NCBI GenBank assembly: GCA_963920665.1
Contig: OY987264.1
Span: 35,568,906 to 35,632,905 of the forward strand
Origin: Straminergon stramineum
Taxonomy: Eukaryota; Streptophyta; Bryopsida; Hypnales; Calliergonaceae
Length of the DNA: 64,000 nt
Direction: 5' to 3'
Positions 1-8,281 of this stretch are shown here, piece by piece. The notes under the pieces are model-generated. The model searched no databases. It was not told where the DNA came from and saw only the letters and a program-made list of their open reading frames with translations. Made by a program: the position numbers and the translations under genes. The first letter of the stretch is position 1. Each line of letters begins with the position of its first letter.

Positions 1-412
1 CTCGTCGTTCTCGTCATCGCGCTTTACTCGTCACAACTCGCAGGTGGCTAGCTTCACGTCCCGGACACAACTTTGCCTACAATCTTGGTGCAATTGCGCA
101 AGGTCCACTGTTTGCAAAGGTCCGTCTTTACGACACTGGCGCTTTCCACCGTTCTCGTCTTCGCGCTTTATTCGTCACAACTCGCAGGAGGGTATCCTCG
201 CGTCTTGGACAGAATTTTCGTAGAATCTAGATGCAATTGCGAGTCCTGGATCCCCTGTTGGCAAAGGTCCGTCTTCACGACAATGGCGCTCCTCGCCGTT
301 CTCGTCTTCGCGCTTTCCTCGACACAACTCGCAGGAGGGTATCCTCGGGTCTTGAACAGAATTCTCGTACAATCTTGATGCAATTGGGCGCCCTGGATTC
401 CCTGTTTTGGTA
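1..412 (+). repeat. Three tandem copies of the GH17 signal-peptide exon and adjoining intron
   Basis: Units of about 145 bp start near 1, 142 and 289. Each has a leader-like stretch ending in SSQLA or SSTQLA, then intron-like sequence. Only copy 1 has a donor in the right phase (G at 43, GT at 44-45) to join the exon at 447 and give LADATNIG. Copies 2 and 3 have GAGG before GTATCC, so splicing at 339 leaves two bases and creates a stop soon after the junction. Copy 3 keeps an ATG at 283; copy 2 has CTG there. They look like decayed duplicate first exons inside intron 1. Confidence 0.85.
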
Positions 413-3400
413 CTGAATCCCCTGTGGCATTGTTAATCCCTTTCAGACGCGACTAATATCGGCGTCGTCTTCGGTCGCAACGGCAGCAACATCCCCACCG
501 CTTCCTCCGCTGCATCCCTAATGCAACAATACCAAATCTCTCGTGTTCGCATCGTGGACCACGACCCCGCCGTGATCCAAGCCTTCGCCAGCACTCAAAT
601 CCGCGTAATGATCACTGTCACGAACGACGAGATTCCGGCCGTCGCCGCCACCCAAGCCTCCGCCGACGACTGGGTGAACCAGTACGTAAAGCCCTACATC
701 ACCCTCACCAACATCGACGCCATCGCCGTTGGCGACGAGGTCATCACCACCGTGCCGTCGCTGCAATCCTCGCTCGTGCCCGCCATGCAGAACATTCACA
801 CCTCGCTTGTTAATCTCGGGTATGATGCGAGTGTGAAAGTGGGGTCGCCGCATGGACTGGGACTGCTGGATATCTCATACCCGCCCTCGGCTGGGAACTT
901 CTTCGCAAGTTTGATGAGTGTGGTGAGTCCGTTGTTGGATTTTTTGGAGCAGACGGGAGCGCCGTTCATGCTCAATGCGTATCCGTTCTATTCGTATGAG
1001 AATTCGGTCTCGACGGTGCCGCTGGGTTACGCGCTGTTTCAGCCGAGCACGCCGGTGGTGGATACGAACAATGGGCTTGTGTACAACAGTCTTTATGATG
1101 CGCAGGTGAGTGGGCGCCACGACGTGATTTCGTGAACTGAGTATAATGTAAACCAGAATGACTGGTTTGCCCTGTTGGCATTGTTGAAAAATTTTAAATT
1201 TTTCTTCCACTTTAAGACATATGTGAGAAATGGCAAGAGTAATTAAAATTTTATGTTTCTTGATAAAGTATGAATTTTTTTTGAAGTGTGCTGCCCCATT
1301 GGCCCAAAAGAGTCTCTCAACTACCCCAAGACCAACAAAAACTATATCCACAATGGTCATCTTACTCACCTGGCTAGAGCAATCACTATATTTTCTAACA
1401 TGGCCACAACATGAAGGCCTAAAAAAGACACTTCTTGTGCTGAATTTTACACTCAAAAGGTCAAAATTTTGTTTATTGCAATCACTAATCACTCCATCAC
1501 CATCATCCAAGACATTAATTATGACCACTAACTCAACTTAATATAGCCCAAATCTCATTTATTGGAAAAATCTTGTCATGGATTGATGCAAGATTTTGAT
1601 GGGTTGGTTTACCTTAATGCAATCTCTAGAGGAATTTATAGTTTACGTAAGAATGCCTTACGTCACCTGCAAAGATACCTCGTTGGCTTCTATTAATTCT
1701 CTTGCATTCTTCTCCTACCATCTGATTTATATTTCATGTAATGTTTCTTCATAAGAAATTCCAGTTTTTCCACCTATAAAATTCGTGAACAGAGTGTACT
1801 TCATCCTCTAGAGGAATCTCTATTTTACGTAAGAGCACCATATCTCCCTTTTAAAAAGAGGAATTGTTGGCTTCTATAAATTCTCTTCCATTCTCTCCCT
1901 GCCATCTACTTCTTTCACAATCTTCTCCACTACTGCCTCCGTCGTTCGAATAGCTCCACATGATAGGATGTTCTTCCAATTGGTTCAAGGATTCGATTAC
2001 GCTACCTGTTGTCCAATTACTCTTTTTCTCGCGTGAGATCTAGTGTGAGATCAGTGTCTAGTGCAAACCTTTCTGATGTGTGAAGGCTTGGTACTGCATC
2101 ACCAGGTTGACGCTGTGATTTCGGCTATGTCCAAGCTGAACAGAAGCGTGGCCGTCACGGTCACCGAGACCGGCTGGCCGTCCGACGGTGACTCGTCCGC
2201 CGAGCCCGCTGCAAACTACAACAACGCACGAACTTACAACCAGAACTTGGTGAAGCGCACCATGAACAACAGCGGTACCCCCTTGCGTCCCCTTACGGAG
2301 ATTGTCGCCTACATTGTGAGCTTATACGATGAGAATCTGCGGGCCACCCCGCCGTTGTCTGCCCAGCACTGGGGACTGTTTTATGCCAATGGGACTTTTA
2401 AGTATGGGTTTAGCTTCTTGAATGGGAGTGATGTGAATGGCGGTGGCGGTGGTGGTGGTGGGTCGCCCGGGACACCCTCTCCTCCTGGGACGCCCCCTTC
2501 TCCTGGGACACCCGTGGCGCCCCCTCCTCCTGGGTCACCTGGGTCAACCCCGGGGGCTATCACTGGGGTGCACGTGTGGTGTGTTGCGAGAGAAGATGCT
2601 TCGAACAGCAGCTTACAGCAGGTAAGGTTGGACTTGCTTTGGTCGAAGGCTTCCTTTCGGGGAAATCATGGGAAGATATCCTTGTGAATGAAGGATTAAT
2701 GGAGAGTCTTCTGTGATGTGTGTTTGGGGGTCGATCGTGCTAGTTTCAAACAAACACGGAGCCGGGTTTTCTTGCTTGGGATGTGTTGGCGATTGCAGTG
2801 AAGTGAGTCTACCTTGGAAGAGGGGATGTGCAGTTCCCACTCTTGTTGTCACTATTTGGTGAATGTTGGTGTGGGAAACTTGAACAAGAAGACTCTTATT
2901 TCATGCCCGACTCAAAGAAGAGATCATGGTTCTTATTTACGATTTGTTTGGGACGCTGAAGAACAATCAGTTCACGATTGGAGACTGAGCCGTATTGGTT
3001 AGAGTTATTGAGAGAGGGTCCACTAGAATGGGACTTTCAGGACTTCTATTGCTAGATTAGGGTGTTGTTAATTCAGGAGTTACGTAGAAGGACGCTTGGT
3101 TAGCGGCTGTTCTGATGGAACTGGTGGTGTTAATGAATGGTGTGCAGGGAATCGATTGGGCGTGTGGACCGGGGAAGGCGCTGTGTGAACCCATTCAACC
3201 AGGGGGTGCCTGCTACCTGCCCAATACTGAATACAATCACGCTTCATATGCATTCAACATTCACTACCACTGGTTCCAAACGGACCCTAGGTCGTGCATC
3301 TTCGGTGGAGATGCCAATTTAACTTATGTCAATCCTAGTACGTCCCTTACCTCGTCCACCTCCAATCAGTCTACTCAGTTTTTTGCAATTCATGGCATGT

Positions 3401-4046
3401 TCAGTCATTTGAACAATACTTTGCAGATTTGATCCCGGAGTTGCATACTATTTCCAAGTAGTTGATTATCCATGCGTCTACTTTTTTCATTTATCGGCCA
3501 TGGACTGATGAAGAGGAGGCCTTGCATAGACAAAAGTTCCATGTGAGGAATTTGAGTAGGTTGCTGCTCAAATAAGCAAGCTAGTGTTACTGTATATTTG
3601 CCTCATGGACGGATGCTCTCGTAGCTTAGCTGTTTGCCGAGATCCAGAGCTTCTAATGGGGTATTTTTGTCACCATGCAAAGTCAAAATTCTTCAGGAGT
3701 TTTGCCATAGGGAATACAGTTAACTTAGAATCTTGGAGCTAAACAAAAAAAAACATGTCGGAATTTTTTCTAATGTGAAAGCAAATGCATGATATCTAAG
3801 CTGGTGAATGTTGTTTGTGCAGGCTATGGAAGCTGCTACTATGTACCGAGGTGAGTATCGACAGCGAGGTTCAGATTCTTGTTGTGGCACTGGTGAGTCC
3901 TTTTTACTGAAATTTGGGTGGTGGTTTTGGATCTGACAATCTCTGTGGCTCTGTGCAGTTCTGCAATGCGAGTGGTGAACAATTCCATGGTGCGGAGCTC
4001 ATTGATCCTGGCGGTCGTGTTGATATTGTCTCTGGTCAAGGTCTAG
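1..4046 (+). CDS. GH17 endo-1,3-beta-glucanase with X8 domain and GPI signal (5' end outside window)
   Basis: Extracellular 1,3-beta-glucan (callose) hydrolase, probably anchored to the outer plasma membrane or plasmodesmata. Exons by frame and splice sites: 1-43, 447-1105, 2106-2621, 3148-3337, 3823-3850, 3959-4046 (stop TAG). They sum to 1524 nt, exactly 507 residues plus stop. In order: a signal-peptide tail ending SQLA, then DATNIGVVFGR as the typical GH17 start; VGDEV with the probable acid Glu near residue 112 (family norm is GNEV); VTETGWPSDG with the nucleophile Glu near 255; a Gly/Pro-rich linker; an X8/CBM43 domain from about 390 with six Cys (WCV, ACG, LCE, ACY, SCI, SCY); and a C-terminal hydrophobic tail fitting a GPI signal. 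The initiator ATG probably lies a few bases before the window, judging from a repeat copy at 283. Seen: exons and motifs. Known: GH17/X8 chemistry. Inferred: plasmodesmal location. Confidence 0.93.
1146..1615 (+). repeat. Dispersed repeat, copy 1, inside GH17 intron 2
   Basis: About 470 bp that aligns by eye with 36238-36758 in the same orientation. Shared landmarks include GTAAACCA at the left, GAGAAATGG, TATGAATTTT, GAAGTGTGCT, CACTCCATCACCATCA-like text in the middle and a TTTACCTTA end. The ends are inverted (GTAAACCA against TGGTTTAC), suggesting a non-autonomous DNA element. No coding capacity is seen. Confidence 0.75.
1621..1912 (+). repeat. Direct duplication in GH17 intron 2
   Basis: Two segments of about 105 bp begin at 1621 and 1803. 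Both contain CTCTAGAGGAAT, then TTTACGTAAGA, GTTGGCTTCTAT and AATTCTCTT, separated by about 75 bp. They are diverged but clearly related. The second copy lies about 200 bp before the exon 3 acceptor. Confidence 0.7.
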
Positions 4047-6266
4047 CCGTGTAACTGTCGAAAAACGCCATTTAGCGAATCAATTTTGTGTCGGCGACTA
4101 AGCTGTCGCTGCCATTGACGATTAACATTTTGCACTTGAATGCCGACTTGAAGTCTCTGTCGGGGTAGATCGATGGCATTGGCTATCGATCACCAATAAT
4201 CTCTGATAGTATTTGGGTAGGCTAGCCGAGCGGCTTAGCTTTGTACAAGTCTATGATTTGATTATATACCTGTCCGAGATGCAAATTTTCTTTGATGCCT
4301 CTCTGGACAACCTAGTCCATTTAATTTAACAGGGTCTCAACAACTCGCATGTGGTTAACATTAAGAGGTTGGTGCAAAAATCCTCTCCTGGGAGAACTCA
4401 AACCGTTTGAAAACTTGTAAGTTGTTAGCGGATATGTAGAAAGCTCTGATACTGGATGAAAATGTAATAGCAACCTGTCGGACTATCGATTCAAAGATGA
4501 ATTGTGATATGGAGTTACATGAATTGCGATATTACGGAGTATATAATTGTCGGAAAGGGATTTTGAATTTCTTACAATACGTGAGGATGGTTCCAACGAT
4601 TGTATGGAAAAAGACGTAGGAGGATCATGTGTTTTTATTTGGAAGTCACTCCTACAATGAGGCACTTAAAATCCCCTAAACGCGCTGGTATCCATTTTCT
4701 GGACGATGAACAGATTGAAACTCCAGTTTCATCCTCCTAACTACTTGGATGAAAGTTATTTTAATTTGTGAAGATACATTATCAAGTTGTTGTCCTATCT
4801 AAGGGTTGGATTTAATGTTGCTAGAGTTCATATTTTTCTAAAATTACAAATGTGCAAGTATGTCAAGTGGTCAAACTGCATTGACTTTAATTCAAAACTA
4901 GATTAGCCAAAATGAGGTCATAGATAGGAAGAACAAAAAAATTTCAAAAAATCACCATTTCAAATCCATTCCAACAATTTTTCTCAAAAAATGATAATAT
5001 TTTGCTTGCAATCGAATTTTGAAGGAATTATGGAATTTCTCTTTCAAAATTTATAAAAAAAACATTGGTGATAGCATTGGTGAATCTAACCATACAGATG
5101 GAATCTAAAAATCAAAATCTACAACTTCTATTTGCACTTCAATTCCAAAATATGCTTCCAAATAGCACTTTATAATGATTTTCCTCAAATCATCAATTTT
5201 GGAGATGAATCTGGACGTTTAGGGGTTAAATTTTCGACAGAATTGTAGTACTGATACATTACCGTGAATATCAATCTCCTTTCATACGTCTATCTCTGAA
5301 AGACAGATAAGTAGCCTAAGCTAAGCTACTCTATGTCACAAGCTCGTGCCACATGCGACGATCAGAAAGAGAAGCTATGTTGTAGCAAACGCAAATATTA
5401 AGTTCAAGTGTAATGATAGGAATATGTAGATGGAGAACAGATGAAGTCCTTACTGCTCCCCTCACAAAATCTGCATGCACACTGGCACGGACTGCACACT
5501 GGCAGCTGCTAATGCAATTCATTCAAGGTACGGGTTCTGAACTGCACTGTGCTGAATACATGGACGTAGCTGAAAGCAAATGCCCTGTCTTGGCATAATC
5601 TCGTCAGTTTACTGAGTAACTCGATGGAGGTTAAAATCATTTCCAAGAGTAAATGGAAGAGGATACCAATGTAGACCCAGATGTGAAAAGAAGTGGAGAA
5701 ATTTCCCCTTTGTTCAACTCAAAATGAAGTAGAGAAATTTACAGAATCACGTCTGTGGGTACTGCTGGAGCGAACTTTGCTCCAAATCCACTACAGTACC
5801 AGAAAAACCCCTCAATTTCTTCCACTAGCTAACGAATGGTACAAGGTGCTCGTGCATCGTCCACTTCTACAAAAAGCCCAGAGCCCCAGAGAGTTTGCCC
5901 GAGCTCCACAATTTCCAACTTTTCAGTATTAATATAGTGTCAGAAGCCCGCAAGCTAATGTGATGTAAAGAATTCGATATACGAGATTCATGAGAGATAG
6001 GAGGGAGTTGATTACCATAACCTCGTATCCAAATACCTCCGCAATTACAACTTCTCACTAGATTACAGAAAACTGAGAGCAAGCAGCTGAAGTGAACGCA
6101 CAAAAACCTAAATTTCAAGGTCTTCAGGCCAAACCGCTTGGTTCCTCTTAAACCAGCAGGAATAGTATCAGAAACCAAGATTATAACCATACAGATGAGC
6201 TCAAGTGTTGATGGCATACACCGAAAAGACCGGAATCCAAAAGAACAACACCTGAAAGTTTTCAAT
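4047..6266. other. Spacer between the GH17 gene and the CCDC86-like gene
   Basis: Holds the 3' region of the plus-strand GH17 gene and the 3' region of the minus-strand CCDC86-like gene. The part from about 4750 to 5250 is AT-rich and overlaps the possible element at 4673-5229. No reading frame here has an ATG, codon bias and family resemblance together. Confidence 0.6.
4673..5229. mobile_element. Possible non-autonomous element with CCCCTAAACG ends
   Basis: The left end reads CCCCTAAACG at 4673 and the right end CGTTTAGGGG followed by TTAA at 5216-5229. These ends match those of the TTAA-flanked elements at 19157 and 24918. The left flank is AAAT rather than a clean TTAA, so pairing the ends as one 550-bp element is tentative. 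No ORF inside. Confidence 0.4.
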
Positions 6267-6833
6267 CTACTTAGGAGCCGGCCTGAGCAGTTTCCTCTGC
6301 TTCTTCGACATCTTTTTCAACGTTTTAGGGTTGGTCACTTTCTGCACCCCTTGCCCTCGAAGCTCATTCTCCTTCTTCATTCTTACGCGCTCCTCCGTTT
6401 TCTTCCGCTTCTCAACCTTATTCGTCCTAATCTGTTCCTTCAGTTCCGTCATGCGCTGCTTGTACGCCCGTTTCACCTCCTTCTCCCGATTCCTCTCCTC
6501 CAAAGTTGTCTTCCGCCCGACCTGCTTCAACGCTGACGCTCGCGTCGACTTGACCACCTTCCACTTCCGCCCTGAAACCTTCCCCGCCATCACGCCGTCG
6601 TACGTCGGCCGTCCATACGCAGGCTTATTCTCGTCACTCGCCGCCACAGCCGCTCGCTTGCTGGCATGCCGAGTTTCCTCCGCTGTGTCCATCGCCTCCA
6701 GAGCAGCCGCTTCCGCCGCCTCCTCCTCGTCAGCTCTCTTCCGTTTCCTCTTCGCGCCACCCAAACCCTCGTCCAGATGCCGGAAATCAATCGTGCTCGC
6801 CATCGCTGCTAATTGCTCGAAACTAGCCCACAA
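6267..6833 (-). CDS. CCDC86/Cgr1-family ribosome-biogenesis protein
   Basis: A 188-residue single-exon protein (stop TAG at 6267-6269), probably nucleolar and acting in processing of pre-rRNA for the large subunit, as known for yeast Cgr1. The N-terminal half carries a KRKRKR cluster and an acidic Glu/Ala-rich stretch. The diagnostic block begins near residue 85 with KVSGRKWKVVK. A long basic coiled coil of the EERNREKEVKRAY type follows, and the tail is Lys/Arg-rich (MSKKQRKLL). The most upstream ATG is used here; a second Met at residue 11 is equally possible. It is divergent from the ERMP1-like gene, and a telo-box and a TGGGCC element lie 120-190 bp upstream, typical of plant ribosome-biogenesis promoters. 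Family assignment rests on the SGR-WK motif plus the charged helix. Confidence 0.82.
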   Translation of the reverse strand: MWASFEQLAAMASTIDFRHLDEGLGGAKRKRKRADEEEAAEAAALEAMDTAEETRHASKRAAVAASDENKPAYGRPTYDGVMAGKVSGRKWKVVKSTRASALKQVGRKTTLEERNREKEVKRAYKQRMTELKEQIRTNKVEKRKKTEERVRMKKENELRGQGVQKVTNPKTLKKMSKKQRKLLRPAPK

Positions 6834-6956
6834 CTGAAAATTCTAAGCTAAAAACACGGTTGCAAGTAACAAGAAAAAACAACGTGAACCGCAGGCAGAA
6901 TCCGACCACAAGGGAAGCAAAGCCCCAATTGGCACCACCGAGTCACAAACTCGGAA

Positions 6957-7018
6957 TGGGCCAAAAAAGCGTCACCGTAACCAAAACCTTGGTGATGAAG
7001 AAGCGCTCTAAACCCTAA
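6957..7018. promoter_or_regulatory. Site II element (TGGGCC) and telo-box (AAACCCTAA)
   Basis: TGGGCC is at 6957-6962 and AAACCCTAA at 7010-7018, in the shared upstream region of the divergent CCDC86-like and ERMP1-like genes. In plants, telo-boxes with site II elements mark promoters of ribosomal-protein and ribosome-biogenesis genes in dividing cells. The position fits control of the minus-strand gene. Use in vivo is inferred. Confidence 0.6.
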
Positions 7019-7428
7019 GCCCTAAAATCACGGTCATAGGTAATAGACACGGCCATTGGGAATCCGAAACTCATGTATTACCGTCCAACTCATACATTAC
7101 CCACGTCAGATCTCGAAATGCCAACTCAGTATTTCTCTTTTAATATTCACCTACGTGGCATATTACAAGGCACACCCACAAAGGCAAGCAGCTTCTTCCT
7201 CTACCTCGCTCTTGATCGCTGTTCTGTTATTTTCATTTTCCTCGCGCTTGTTGCACGGATTGAAGGAGACGAGTTAGCAGCAAATTTTATGTGGAATTGC
7301 GAGGCTAATTTGAAAGGAAAGCTGTCAATTTTGCAAAACTTGTAGTGTTTCTGCTGCGGAAATTCGGTTGCCTTGTGCTGGAATGCGCGATCAGGACTTG
7401 TACATTGATTACACCGATGCGTTTTCAG

Positions 7429-8096
7429 GTATGTACGGATTGACGATAAGCTCTAGCGCTGTCGTGTTACCTTGTTGATGCATTTCTTCTCCTACTCCTT
7501 TTGGGTACACTCAACTTGCTTTCTTAGAAATTAGGTTGTGAAATTTGATGGGAGCTTAAGCTACTTCGGGAGCCTTGTTTTTTGAAATTTTTATCGATTT
7601 ATAGCAGACATGGTGTACATGCTTGAGTAACGATTGGGGAGGGGGGTATCGTAGTTGACGATAAATTCTAGCGCTCCGGTGTTACCGTATCGCTGAAACT
7701 ATACTCCTACTCTTCCTTTGCTTTCAGTCAGCTTGCCTCTCAGAATTTAGGTCGTGAATTTCGATGCGAGCTTAAGCTGCTTCGGGAGCCTTGTGTTTAA
7801 AGTTTTCATTGATTTATAGCGGACATGATTTACATGCTTGTGTACCGATTGGGAAGTCATCGTTGTTGACGATGAGTTCTAGCGGTTTTAGTGTTACCTT
7901 AGTGTTGCACTTCTTCTCCTAGAGTTACGTTGCTTACGTTCATGTGCCAGCTTGCTTTTTTTTAGAATTTAATTCGTGAATTTCGATGTGCGCTTAAGCT
8001 ACGTCAGGAGGCTTGTTTTTAGGATTTAGTTGATGAGCAGACATTGTGATATGCTTGTGTGCATTTGAGTAAGCTTGCTTGTGGTGTACTTGACAG
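7429..8096 (+). other. Probable 5'-UTR intron of the ERMP1-like gene
   Basis: A strong donor (CAG then GTATGT, exon end at 7428) pairs with an acceptor TTGACAG ending at 8096. The ERMP1 ATG follows 185 bp downstream of the acceptor. The sequence between carries stops in all frames and the triplicated repeat. This is inferred from splice consensus only. Confidence 0.5.
7440..8080 (+). repeat. Three tandem 210-215 bp units upstream of ERMP1
   Basis: Units start near 7440, 7655 and 7866. Each has TTGACGAT, TTCTAGCG or CTCTAGCG, GTGTTACC, a T-rich run, GAATTT or GAAATT, GCTTAAGCT, the GGAGCCTTGT or GGAGGCTTGT block, and GCAGACAT or GCGGACAT followed by ATGCTTG. Divergence is moderate, so the duplication is not recent. 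All three lie within the probable 5'-UTR intron. Confidence 0.8.
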
Positions 8097-8281
8097 GATT
8101 GCACTAGGAGGCGGGAGCTTTGAAGCATGGCTGTCTGCAGATGTATTTTGAGCGCTCTATCTGATTCTCCGATAGCGCAAGATCATCATCTGTATTGACA
8201 TTCATCGGCACAGCTTATGCAGCAGTGGTTGCTGCCGCGGCTCCTTGGTATGCAGTTTGAGCTGTAGTCTCTTTCTAGGCC

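Noticed and set aside
875..1528. 217-residue minus-strand frame in the GH17 exon 2 and intron 2 area
   Set aside because: Runs across a real exon in antisense and into a dispersed repeat. No homology.
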